Assembly (NCBI GenBank): GCA_027484445.1
Contig: JAIXSY010000042.1
Span: 310,001-374,000, forward strand
Direction of reading: 5' to 3'
DNA length: 64,000 bases
DNA from: Verrucomicrobiaceae bacterium
GTDB lineage: Bacteria; Verrucomicrobiota; Verrucomicrobiia; Verrucomicrobiales; Verrucomicrobiaceae
The notes under the pieces were generated by a model. It was given only the letters and a program-made list of their open reading frames with translations. It was not told where the DNA came from and searched no databases. Shown here piece by piece: positions 8,101 through 15,313 of the stretch (the first letter of the stretch is position 1; every line of letters begins with the position of its first letter). The position numbers were made by a program, and so were the translations under genes.

Positions 8101-10504
8101 GAGCCAGCAGCAAAACTTGTCGATCAGGTATGGTCTGGATCTGCACGTCATCCAGGTTCCAACCTGAGGAAGTGTAGGCATCGGCACTGATCACTTGGTG
8201 AACCCAGCGCACCCAAACGCTGGCCTGACCATCTGCGATCGAGCTGAGGTCATGTTCTACCTTTTGCCAACTGGAGTCGCTAACCCCAGACAGCTGATTC
8301 TGCCAAATCCGAGTCCAGGTGCTGCCGTTCGTGGACACCTCTACTGCGGCGATGATCCAGGGCTGGCTATCCACATTCAGCCAGCGTCGATAGCTTAGCT
8401 TCGTGGCATGATGACCCACAAGTGAGATGGGGCCTGCCGTCAGATACTGCGCAGGGCTGGGGGTTGTGGTGTAGTTGCCTTGGAGTTGAATGCCAAAGAC
8501 GTGCGTTCCTGTTGCCCCAGCCGTCGGATCTGGATAACCAAAAGGTTGTCCGCCTTGACCCATGGGCTGGCCATAGGCCCACTCTCCGTTTCGTGGCCAG
8601 CCAGGGTCACTGTCCAGTCGTTCATCAAGCATAGGTGTTGCATTCACTTCTAAGATCACTGGCCGTGATTGCACACGACCTGTGGACAGACTGCTGATTT
8701 GCAGATTCGCCGTGTGAGTGGTGGCTAGCAGAGCATTTGCGGCTGCATGGATTTGCACCTGGATCGTTAGAGAGGCTCCAGGCCCCAAAGTGCCGCTGGA
8801 TGGATTCAGCGTCACCCAGGGGCGGTCGCTCGTCGCAGACCAAGCCCGTGCGACTGAGCTATGATTGGTAAGTGTCAAGTCGTGTATCGGAGGTGAAAAC
8901 GGACCTCCAACCGGGCCTGTGGCAGAAAGATGTCCTGTCGGAGTGACAAAGAGATCATCGGCGGCCAGCATGGCGTTGTAGAGGTTCAATCGGCCTCCCG
9001 TGCGGCACAGCCCCTGAAGGCTCGCCTTGGTCTCGGCGGTGCTGAGGATGAGTTCTCGTGTCTGTGTCGCGCTGATTCCAGGACGATAGCTCATGAGCAA
9101 GGCGCAGGCTCCGGTCACGTGCGGAGCGGCCATGGAGGTGCCGCTGTTCAGTCCATAGCCACCGTTTGGAATGGTGCTGAGGATGTCACTGCCGGGCGCG
9201 GCGAGGTCCACTGTTTCCAGACCATAATTTGAGTAACTGGCCAGCGCATCCGTCCGCGTGGTAGCCGCCACGCTGATGAGGTTAGGACTATCGTAGGCCG
9301 CAGGGTATTCTGCGAACAAGTCGATGTTTCCGCCGCTGTTTCCCGCAGCTGCCACATTCACCACTCCAGCTTGCCCAGCCGCATCCAGGGCATTCTTCAG
9401 CGTTTGTGAAAAGACGCTGCCGCTGTAAGAGTTTGAGGTGACTTTCGCGCCTAAGGCCGTGGCATAGAGGATGGCCTCAGCCGCATCTGATTCATAGCCA
9501 TTGCCACTGGCGTTGAGGAACTTCAATCCCATCAAGGAGACCTGCCAGCACACACCGCTGACTCCTTGCCCATTGTTCCCAACTGCACCGATGGTGCCTG
9601 CGCAATGCGTTCCATGGCCGTGATCATCGCTAGGATCATTGTCCCAGTTCACATAATCCCAGCCTCTGACGTCGTCGATGTAACCGTTGTTGTCGTCATC
9701 CACGCCGTTGGCTGCGATTTCTCCAGGATGGGTCCAAAGGTTCGCTGCGAGGTCAGGATGATTCGACTGAATGCCGGTGTCGATCACCGCCACCAAGACC
9801 GACCGACTGCCAGTGTGCAGGTCCCAGGCCTCAGGAGCGTCGATGTCAGCGTCAGCCATACCAGCGGATTGGCCGGTGTTGTTCATGCCCCAAAGTTGCG
9901 GAAAAGAGGGATCGCTTGGTGTGGCTTGCACACTCAAGATGTGATCGGCTTCTGCGATTTCGACGATACCCTCCATTTGACTCAGCTTCGCCATCGCTTG
10001 GGGCACAGTGTCGAGTTCAGGATTGGCAAATGCGATCAACCATAAGCCTGAAGCGGGCATCCGCCGTCGCACGCTGGCTGCTCCATTGCCCAGCTTTTTC
10101 AAAAAAGCGGCTTCGGAAAGCGGCGGATCTTTGAGCTTCACCAGCACGTGGTCAGCGACCATGGCAACTTGCCGCACACGCTTCTCCCCCTGCGCAGTTC
10201 GGATCCATTCATCCTCCACGCGCAGCAGCGGATACTTCATGGTCTCGATCTTCACCAAGCGGAGGCGTCTCACCCTCGTCTGGCCTTCTGCATCTTGGGC
10301 AGTTGATTCCCGACTTTGCAACACTTCTGCGCTGGCAAAGACATCCTGAATTTCTCGAAACCTCGGTGCCTGAGCAGATTTTTGTGCTGCGATGCCATTT
10401 ACTGGCATCCTGCGGATGGATTGCCAGCGCTTCACCTCTGCCTGCCATAAGCCAATGGCGGTCAGCGCTGCGAATCCCACTAGAACGAGGATAAAGCGTT
10501 TCAT
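5177..10504 (-). CDS. Giant S8 (subtilisin-like) protease with Calx-beta-like repeats
   Basis: Secreted serine protease of 1775 aa. Visible parts in order: signal anchor (4-20); an I9-like propeptide (about 112-195); the S8 catalytic domain (about 200-515) with D242 in VIDTG, H297 in HGHGTH, oxyanion N389 in AAGNSGG and S457 in GTSMAAPH, all intact; a BACON-like beta domain (about 520-620); a jelly-roll-like module (625-790); three consecutive Calx-beta-like repeats (about 796-1100), each ending near a DNE motif (HDNES, TDNES, YDNER); a fibronectin-III-like domain (about 1110-1190); more beta domains; and a C-terminal module with DPDGNG..SLMEYAF ending FVRMRLIVP, of a kind common at the C-termini of large exported Verrucomicrobiota proteins. 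It probably degrades protein at or outside the cell surface. No T9SS or PEP-CTERM tail is seen. Confidence 0.92.
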   Translation of the reverse strand: MKRFILVLVGFAALTAIGLWQAEVKRWQSIRRMPVNGIAAQKSAQAPRFREIQDVFASAEVLQSRESTAQDAEGQTRVRRLRLVKIETMKYPLLRVEDEWIRTAQGEKRVRQVAMVADHVLVKLKDPPLSEAAFLKKLGNGAASVRRRMPASGLWLIAFANPELDTVPQAMAKLSQMEGIVEIAEADHILSVQATPSDPSFPQLWGMNNTGQSAGMADADIDAPEAWDLHTGSRSVLVAVIDTGIQSNHPDLAANLWTHPGEIAANGVDDDNNGYIDDVRGWDYVNWDNDPSDDHGHGTHCAGTIGAVGNNGQGVSGVCWQVSLMGLKFLNASGNGYESDAAEAILYATALGAKVTSNSYSGSVFSQTLKNALDAAGQAGVVNVAAAGNSGGNIDLFAEYPAAYDSPNLISVAATTRTDALASYSNYGLETVDLAAPGSDILSTIPNGGYGLNSGTSMAAPHVTGACALLMSYRPGISATQTRELILSTAETKASLQGLCRTGGRLNLYNAMLAADDLFVTPTGHLSATGPVGGPFSPPIHDLTLTNHSSVARAWSATSDRPWVTLNPSSGTLGPGASLTIQVQIHAAANALLATTHTANLQISSLSTGRVQSRPVILEVNATPMLDERLDSDPGWPRNGEWAYGQPMGQGGQPFGYPDPTAGATGTHVFGIQLQGNYTTTPSPAQYLTAGPISLVGHHATKLSYRRWLNVDSQPWIIAAVEVSTNGSTWTRIWQNQLSGVSDSSWQKVEHDLSSIADGQASVWVRWVHQVISADAYTSSGWNLDDVQIQTIPDRQVLLLAPTEVTEGDSSSTATLMLTPAPTAPLTFQLSSNRSGQELSFPAFVVVHAGQTEVSFSVTPLDDTLTDGSQSLTIQATADGWPSASATTQVHDNESGVMALTLPSTIHEGATTAPALSRLSLSQVAPSDLRVQLQSSRPDRLQVPSHVIVPMGQQEAFFSLQAVEEDWIDAAQGVQITATVTNWAAAVASTEVTDNESRQINLLLPTSVLEGSGTLAAAGRIQLAGRMTETAVFQLSLSPAGQMSLPNTLVVPAGSSVASFDLTIGDDQLAEGTQFVTVSAAGLGFLSSTASIAVYDNERPALPNNPSPLNGLNPAAPDVDLNWSYDPTTGATPQLYDLWFAPATQELELIATVAEPSLALPRLQPATTYRWRVISRFAGHGCAGPEWTFTTAGLGPIHHFRWDPLPQVVARAAAIPAKITACDSWGNTLPNFQNNVSLSAHFQPETITSGTGNLAWFFPLASYYHDARSQLIYTPAEVGGAGTLTSLALEVMRLPGQILKDFTIRLKHTTLEVYSNQQRAWESNGWTTVFTETLNVSSLGWNTFSFSTPFVYDGQQNLMVDISFNNNSYTSDGNVRCTITPTARGLFQRVDSTHGAPITWTGTSPAGAFVNALPDIRLTHAEEVTSMTPGIVSEFVNGTWSGEVSLQQSLPAVILRASLANSSPLRGDSNLVKVVSVNDVTLQPEPLFSGGTSNTLFWNDLGPGYSYEIQQSQTSDFASAVTIGPLNAAQHSFAALEDGQSYHYRVRATAEGLTGSWSSPQQSIQDATGPVIQPSLASGGITLASAINLTGMATDSSGVANLTLNGTPVSSTDAFQHWTHGLPSLQDGNNTFTLIASDQAMPPNVSSMQWSILRLSDPASDPDGNGVGSLMEYAFHAQGPSARKDMPSSAWVTDPLTGQKHLEWSYRRLVANPSGVQYVIELSSNLQSWQPAESAVQVLRVEPSGDGVTEVVTVRLTPQAGNTSAQFVRMRLIVP

Positions 10505-10731
10505 GCAAAGCAGAGGTGGGCAGGATCTTTTCCCTCAACCCCAACTCGCCACAATTATGCCATGCCGAAGGATTGAAGATCAAGCTTTTATCCTGATCCT
10601 TCATGGGGAGTGCGAGCTACCCCATCGCATCGTCGCAGAGCTCGGTATCCCCACATGTACGCTCTTTTTGTATAAAAAAACGCCGCCAGTTTCCTGGCGG
10701 CGTCGAAGAGGAAGACTCGGAGTTTTATGGC
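10505..10731. other. Intergenic region between protease and pseudopilin genes
   Basis: Holds the pseudopilin terminator (10673-10702) and the promoter region of the protease gene. I see no clear -35/-10 pair and no small gene that I can support. Confidence 0.5.
10673..10702 (-). terminator. Rho-independent terminator of the pseudopilin gene
   Basis: Read on the minus strand, a perfect 9-bp GC-rich stem (CGCCGCCAG / CTGGCGGCG) with a 4-base loop is followed by a run of seven T. It lies about 30 bases after the pseudopilin stop. Confidence 0.88.
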
Positions 10732-11655
10732 TTATTGACCAGGGGTAGGAGCAGCGCCAGGAAGCGCTGGAAGACCACCGGCGGCAGGTGCGCCAGGGGC
10801 ACCGGGCAGAGCAGGTGCACCCCCAGGAGCACCGGGCAAACCAGGAAGACCACCAGCACCAGGAGCACCGGGCATGCCAGGAAGACCACCGGCACCAGGA
10901 GCGCCAGGCATGCCAGGAAGGCCGCCTGCGGCAGCGCCGTCCATCATGCCCGATTGGGTTCCCATGTTCAGGATGTTCAGCACTTGCTGCGGCATGTTTT
11001 GGCTTGCCACCGTGAAGATATCATAACCACCAGCCATGGCTTTAGGGCCAACGGCTGGGCCGCGCTTGGTCGCGAGCTGCTCGACGTTCACAGAGTTGTC
11101 GTTACGACCGATGATGATCTTACCACCGCGCCAGGAGCGGCCGGGTCTAGGTGTGCCTGCTGCGTCGCAGTTCCACTGTGGCGGCCAGCTCGGTGCCAGG
11201 GGGTTTTCGAAGACCAGTGGCATGATGCCGTTGGAGGAGGTTGTCTGGCCCTGGGTGAGTGCCCAGTGGTTTTCGCCAGCTTGCAGGGCTTGGTCAAAGG
11301 ACGGTGCCGTGCCAATGTTGCCATCGGGCATGAACATCGATGCCTTTGCGCCAAAGATGCGCTCATCCTGGATGATGTCTTCCTGGATCAACACACGGAA
11401 GGCGTCGTTGGCGTTAATGGCTGGACCGCCGGTCTGTGGGTTGTTGTAGGTATCTGGATAGATCGAGTTGTTGTCATTGGCGAAGATTTTCATCGCCATG
11501 ATGATCTGACGGCAGTTGTTGGACGTGGAGGTTTGGTTTGCCATGTCCTGGATGACGTTGAAAGTGGGGACTGCCAAGCTCGCGAGGATCGCGATAATGG
11601 TGATCACCACCAGGAGTTCAATGAGGGTGAAACCTCGTTGTAGGGCTCGTTTCAT
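10732..11655 (-). CDS. Type II pseudopilin-like protein with collagen-like C-terminal tail
   Basis: Exported protein of 307 aa with a class III (prepilin) leader: MKRALQRG then FTLIELLVVI, so prepilin peptidase should cut after G8 and leave F9 as residue 1, with the conserved Glu (E13) at mature position 5. The hydrophobic helix spans about 9-30. The middle part (40-235) resembles the G-type pseudopilins that are abundant in Verrucomicrobiota and Planctomycetota; no pilus or secretion genes lie next to it. Residues 244-307 are a low-complexity Gly/Pro/Ala tail built of repeated GLPGMPGAPGAG-like units. A terminator follows, so the gene looks monocistronic. Whether it builds a pseudopilus or works alone is unknown. 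Confidence 0.88.
   Translation of the reverse strand: MKRALQRGFTLIELLVVITIIAILASLAVPTFNVIQDMANQTSTSNNCRQIIMAMKIFANDNNSIYPDTYNNPQTGGPAINANDAFRVLIQEDIIQDERIFGAKASMFMPDGNIGTAPSFDQALQAGENHWALTQGQTTSSNGIMPLVFENPLAPSWPPQWNCDAAGTPRPGRSWRGGKIIIGRNDNSVNVEQLATKRGPAVGPKAMAGGYDIFTVASQNMPQQVLNILNMGTQSGMMDGAAAGGLPGMPGAPGAGGLPGMPGAPGAGGLPGLPGAPGGAPALPGAPGAPAAGGLPALPGAAPTPGQ
10741..10926 (-). repeat. Collagen-like Gly-Pro-rich tandem repeats in the pseudopilin gene
   Basis: Roughly 36-base units encode GLPGMPGAPGAG and variants (GLPGLPGAPGGA, ALPGAPGAPAAG). Copy number could vary by slippage or recombination. Not every unit keeps strict Gly-X-Y phase, so a true triple helix is uncertain. Confidence 0.85.
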
Positions 11656-11696
11656 GTTATGCGTTTGGGTTGGATTATGATGTTATGATGGAGGGT

Positions 11697-11765
11697 TAAG
11701 AAAAAAATTCTCGCTCTCCAATGCCAATTAGACAGAGCTGCCGCGAAAATGGCGAGAAAAAATTT
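11697..11765 (-). terminator. Possible weak terminator after the ATL gene
   Basis: On the minus strand, TTCTCGC and GCGAGAA can pair across a long loop of about 40 bases and are followed by a run of seven T just upstream of the pseudopilin gene. The long loop makes this a weak call. Confidence 0.3.
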
Positions 11766-11798
11766 TCAGAGCTCGTTCCGTCTTGGCTGAGGCTGCGA

Positions 11799-12170
11799 TC
11801 AAACGCCCGCAGGGCTGTCCCAGCGGATGTTGCGACGAATACCCACAACGTGGAAATGCAGGTCCGCGTTTTGCACCTTTCCCTCGGCGTCGAAAGACAA
11901 TCCTTCGGCCTCCAGTCGTTGGCGTTGCGTGCTTTTTAGCTCGGAGTCCATGCGCGGGCTGATCTGTGCATCGGCACTCAGCACCCGATGCCAGGGCAGT
12001 TCGGCGGCTTCCACATCGCTCAGTTTTGACAAAACACTCGCGACATGTCTCGGCACGACATTCATGTGCACGGCAATCGACCCATAGGTCGTGAATCGGC
12101 CCTTGGGGATCAAACCGACCAAGCGGATGACTTCGGCCCGGATGCGCTGATATGCCTGAGATTTTGCCAT
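11799..12170 (-). CDS. Alkyltransferase-like (ATL) protein, DNA-binding MGMT homologue without the catalytic Cys
   Basis: Small DNA-binding protein of 123 aa that recognises O6-alkylguanine and hands it to nucleotide excision repair. The fold matches the C-terminal domain of MGMT/Ogt: IPKGRFTTYGSIA, the recognition-helix region PRHVASVL, then LPWHRV, where Trp60 replaces the Cys of the PCHR motif; this substitution defines ATL proteins such as E. coli YbaZ. It therefore cannot dealkylate DNA itself. I start it at ATG 12170; the longer open frame to 12623 is only the antisense shadow of the next gene. It is divergent from the pyruvyltransferase-like gene, with starts 55 bases apart. Confidence 0.9.
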   Translation of the reverse strand: MAKSQAYQRIRAEVIRLVGLIPKGRFTTYGSIAVHMNVVPRHVASVLSKLSDVEAAELPWHRVLSADAQISPRMDSELKSTQRQRLEAEGLSFDAEGKVQNADLHFHVVGIRRNIRWDSPAGV

Positions 12171-12225
12171 GCAAGACAGTGCAGCTGCAAAAATAGATTG
12201 TCCAAAACGGAAGTTTTTCGCTCTC

Positions 12226-13470
12226 ATGACAGCGATGATGAATCGCAGAACTTTTTTCCAGAGTGCCCTTTCCGCTGCCGCATTACCCTCCATCGGCGCG
12301 GCTGAAGCCAAGCCGAGTGGCAAAAAAATCCTGCTTCGATCTTCCTGGCAGACGGTGAATATTGGCGACATTGCGCACACACCAGGCATGCTCCGGTTGC
12401 TGGAGCTGCATCTGCCCGAGCATGAGGTCACGCTTTGGCCGAGCAGCGTGGAAAATGGGGTCGCTGAGATGCTGATGAAGCGTTTTCCCCGCCTCAAGAT
12501 CCTGGGAAAAACGGCTGCGGAGAAGCAAGAAGTTTTTCGCAGCCATGACTTCCTGCTGCATGGTTCGGGCCCGAGCATCGTGGGGCAGAAGGCTATCCAG
12601 GAGTGGGTGGAAAGAACGGGCAAGCCCTACGGCATTGGCGGAGTCACCTGGAGCGCAAGTGGCGATGCTGAGGGCGTGCGTGTCATTAGTGGAGCTCGAT
12701 TCGCTTTTTTCCGTGATTCCGTCTCGCTTGACGCAGCTCGCAAAGCCGGAGCGAACTGTCCGATGATGGAGTTCGGTCCTGATGCAACCTTTGCCTGTGA
12801 TTTGACCAACGATGCAGCCGCAGACGCATGGTTGAAGGAGTCAGGCCTGGAACCGCATCGCTTCCTCTGCTGCATTCCAAAGCTGAGGCACTCTCCTTAC
12901 TGGGAGATCAAAAAGGGGGCAAAATTCGACGCTGCGAAGCATGCTAGGAACGAGGAAATGAAGGAGCATGACATCCGCCCTCTGCGAGAGGCAGTGATCG
13001 CACTGGTGCGCGAGACAACGATGAAGGTTCTGCTTTGTCCTGAAGATGCTAGCCAGATGAAACTGAACAAAGAAATGATCTACGATCTGCTGCCCGAGGA
13101 TGTGAAGGCCAAGGTCGTCTGGCGCAAAGACTACTGGCTCACGGACTTCGCGCAGAGTGTTTACAAGCGCTGTGCGGGTCTATTCGGCAATGAACAACAC
13201 AGCCCCATCATGTGCATCGGCCATGGGGTTCCTGCGATTGTTTGTCGCTACAAGGAGCAAACGAGCAAGGGCTACATGTGGACAGACCTTGGCATGAAGG
13301 ATTGGTTGTTGGATCACGATCTGGATGAACCTGCTCGTGCCCTGACCCCTGCGGTGCTTGCCATCGCTCGTGAGCCGGAGAGGGCCAAGGCCAAGGCTCT
13401 AGCGGCGAAGGCAAAAGCCGATGAGCGGATGAAGCACATGATGGATGTGCTCCGAGCTGAGCTTGGCTGA
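12226..13470 (+). CDS. Polysaccharide pyruvyl transferase family protein with Tat signal
   Basis: Protein of about 414 aa whose body resembles the polysaccharide pyruvyl transferase family (GT-B-like enzymes that add pyruvate ketals to surface sugars): an N-terminal NIGD motif, HGSGPSI, a mid-protein CCIPKLRHSP strand region, and a C-terminal NEQHSPIMCIGHGVPAI region as in the family's nucleotide-sugar-type fold. It begins with a twin-arginine signal, NRRTFF followed by an Ala-rich hydrophobic stretch and an AEA cleavage site. That would send it folded to the periplasm, which is odd for a family whose donor, phosphoenolpyruvate, is cytoplasmic. Start may be ATG 12226, 12235 or 12238; no clear ribosome-binding site decides it. 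Its C-terminus is Lys/Ala-rich and helical. Confidence 0.72.
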   Translation: MTAMMNRRTFFQSALSAAALPSIGAAEAKPSGKKILLRSSWQTVNIGDIAHTPGMLRLLELHLPEHEVTLWPSSVENGVAEMLMKRFPRLKILGKTAAEKQEVFRSHDFLLHGSGPSIVGQKAIQEWVERTGKPYGIGGVTWSASGDAEGVRVISGARFAFFRDSVSLDAARKAGANCPMMEFGPDATFACDLTNDAAADAWLKESGLEPHRFLCCIPKLRHSPYWEIKKGAKFDAAKHARNEEMKEHDIRPLREAVIALVRETTMKVLLCPEDASQMKLNKEMIYDLLPEDVKAKVVWRKDYWLTDFAQSVYKRCAGLFGNEQHSPIMCIGHGVPAIVCRYKEQTSKGYMWTDLGMKDWLLDHDLDEPARALTPAVLAIAREPERAKAKALAAKAKADERMKHMMDVLRAELG

Positions 13471-13481
13471 CTTGAGCTGCG

Positions 13482-14771
13482 TCAAAGTCCCAGTCGTTGC
13501 AAACGCTCCCAAGTCATCTCCGACCAGAAGAACTGGGAGTAATACAGCCGAGTGTAGTCGTAGTGAGCGATCACCTGATGCAATGCAGGCAGTGATTTCC
13601 TGACTTGCTCTACATCGGGAGAAAGCGTGACGATCCAGGAGGCTGCCGTCGGTTCACGAACCAAAGCGGTCTCTCGTCCTCGACGAGGGGCGAGCTTCAT
13701 GAACGGCTTCAGCTGACGAAGGGCCAATTCCTGTGCCTCTTGCTCGGTCTTCTGCGGCTTCCAGTCCACATTCATGACCCGCCAGTCCATGACAAAGGTG
13801 CTGCTGTCGGCGGGATCGAATTGTTTCGTGAGGGACAGGCTTTCTGCGGCCAGGCTAGCGCTCGCAATTAACCCTTTGCGATAAGCTTCCTTTCTTTTGG
13901 CATCGGCTTCCATCTCCCACAAGCCTCTCAAGGCACCGACGGCTGTGCATGACGTCCAGTTGTGAGTTTTGGCATAGAAGAAAACCATGCCTTTTTCCGT
14001 GATCTCGAGCTTGGTTAGCTGATGCTCGCCCCCACGATTCGCGAGTTCTTCTTCATACAGTTCGAGCCAGCGCTGCTCACCTGTCAGTGTGTGCAACATT
14101 TTCAGCGTGAAAAGCATCCGAGCCACTTCCTCGAAGTGATGTCCGCGAAAACTACCGCGTTTGTGAAAGGGTGCTTCAGCGGGCATCTGCCATCCCAGGC
14201 GAATGATTTCCAGAGCCGTTTCTTCCATATGTTGGCGAATTTGCTTCTTTTCCTCGGCTGTAGCCAATGTGGACTTCCAGTAGCGCCAGAGTCCGAGAAA
14301 CCAGGGCAGGGTTTGATCATTGGAGCCCATGGGGTAGTGCGATTTGCCGTCAGTGCTGACTCCCCGGCCTACGAAACCTTTCACCTCGCTGATGGAGTTC
14401 AAAAGCAAAAGGCCCTTCATCAATCGTCTAGCCTGATCTGCATCCTTTTCACTTCCCGTGCGCTGCCAGCGATGCAGTGCCGCTTCCAGATAGAGTCCAT
14501 TGAACATCGCGCCATTCTCAATCGGAGACCACCAGCCCAAAGCATTGGGTTTGCCATCGCGGCATTCTTCTGGTGTCGGTAAGCTGACCCTGCCATCCAG
14601 ATCGGCAAAGTCGATCATGATGCCGTAGGGATCGATGAAGCGTTGCCAAATCTCAGCATGGGCTTGTTCTGCGGCTGAGGCTGTGCTGCGGGATTCGGCA
14701 TGCACGAGTGCAGCACCGCTCGCAGCAAGACTGGTCGTGAGAAATTGACGTCGATTTAGGGAAGCTGGCAT
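13482..14771 (-). CDS. Tat-exported protein of unknown function, helical toroid-like
   Basis: Unrecognised protein of 429 aa with a twin-arginine signal (NRRQFL at 6-11, then a hydrophobic Ala-rich core and a cut near AES). The rest is rich in aromatic residues and alternating helices, with WWSPIENGAMFNGLY, a GSNDQTLPWFLGLW segment and THNWTSC, which resembles alpha/alpha-barrel enzymes that act on carbohydrates. I cannot name catalytic residues, so the glycosidase or lyase idea is only a guess from composition. It ends 11 bases from the convergent pyruvyltransferase-like gene and lies 18 bases after the S4-domain gene, so it may be co-transcribed with that gene. Confidence 0.6.
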   Translation of the reverse strand: MPASLNRRQFLTTSLAASGAALVHAESRSTASAAEQAHAEIWQRFIDPYGIMIDFADLDGRVSLPTPEECRDGKPNALGWWSPIENGAMFNGLYLEAALHRWQRTGSEKDADQARRLMKGLLLLNSISEVKGFVGRGVSTDGKSHYPMGSNDQTLPWFLGLWRYWKSTLATAEEKKQIRQHMEETALEIIRLGWQMPAEAPFHKRGSFRGHHFEEVARMLFTLKMLHTLTGEQRWLELYEEELANRGGEHQLTKLEITEKGMVFFYAKTHNWTSCTAVGALRGLWEMEADAKRKEAYRKGLIASASLAAESLSLTKQFDPADSSTFVMDWRVMNVDWKPQKTEQEAQELALRQLKPFMKLAPRRGRETALVREPTAASWIVTLSPDVEQVRKSLPALHQVIAHYDYTRLYYSQFFWSEMTWERLQRLGL

Positions 14772-14789
14772 GGTCGGAAGAAGTTGGGG

Positions 14790-15197
14790 TTACGATTGCA
14801 GATCCTGCTCTAGCCAAGCACGCAGCTGCCTGAGCTGGCGTTTGTCAGGTTTCGTCAGCGTCTCGTGAGCGTGTGGCGTCTGTAGCTCGCGCTGCCTTCT
14901 CAGTTCCGCTGCCTTTTGAATCCATTCCTCTGGTGTCAGATTTTCGCAGAATTCAGCCACACGGGGTGCACCCAGTCGCTGAGGTGGGAAGGCGATCACG
15001 CGCAACCGGAGGCGAAGATCTCCACGAACAACCTCAATCACATCCCCAGCGCGCAAATCACGTGATGCTTTCACGTGCTGGCCTGCCAGAGTCACATTTC
15101 CCTTAGCACAGGCCTGGGTCGCGAGGCTTCTTGTTTTGAAAACGCGCACGTGATGCAGCCATTTGTCGGCGCGCAGGGTTTCGATGGGGTCAGGCAT
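14790..15197 (-). CDS. S4-domain RNA-binding protein, Hsp15 (HslR) family
   Basis: RNA-binding protein of 135 aa. The S4 domain fills residues 1-75: RADKWLHHVRVFKTRSLA..ACAKGNVTLAG, then KASRDLRAGDVIEV, the typical S4 hairpin. The basic C-terminal tail (KPDKRQLRQLRAWLEQ) resembles Hsp15, which in E. coli binds free 50S subunits carrying nascent peptide chains and helps recycle them. The ATG at 15197 (MPDPIETLRADKW) gives a normal start; the frame upstream to 15254 is not conserved-looking. Probably leads a two-gene unit with the Tat protein downstream. Confidence 0.85.
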   Translation of the reverse strand: MPDPIETLRADKWLHHVRVFKTRSLATQACAKGNVTLAGQHVKASRDLRAGDVIEVVRGDLRLRLRVIAFPPQRLGAPRVAEFCENLTPEEWIQKAAELRRQRELQTPHAHETLTKPDKRQLRQLRAWLEQDLQS

Positions 15198-15313
15198 GAG
15201 AAACGGGTGAAAAGTGAGGCACAGAGAGCAGAAGGAAAAGAGGTGACACGTCAAAGGAGAAGGTATTTCTCTTCGTATTCAAAGTCGTACCATCGTATCC
15301 AAAGCTTCTGACC

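Noticed and set aside
10603..11643. Long plus-strand open frame opposite the pseudopilin
   Set aside because: It is the antisense of the Gly/Pro repeat region; the composition (many Arg, His, Gly, Thr repeats) is an artefact and the minus-strand protein has a clear prepilin leader.
12171..12623. Upstream extension of the ATL frame
   Set aside because: It lies antisense to the Tat-signal gene and has no family match; ATL proteins are about 100-130 aa.
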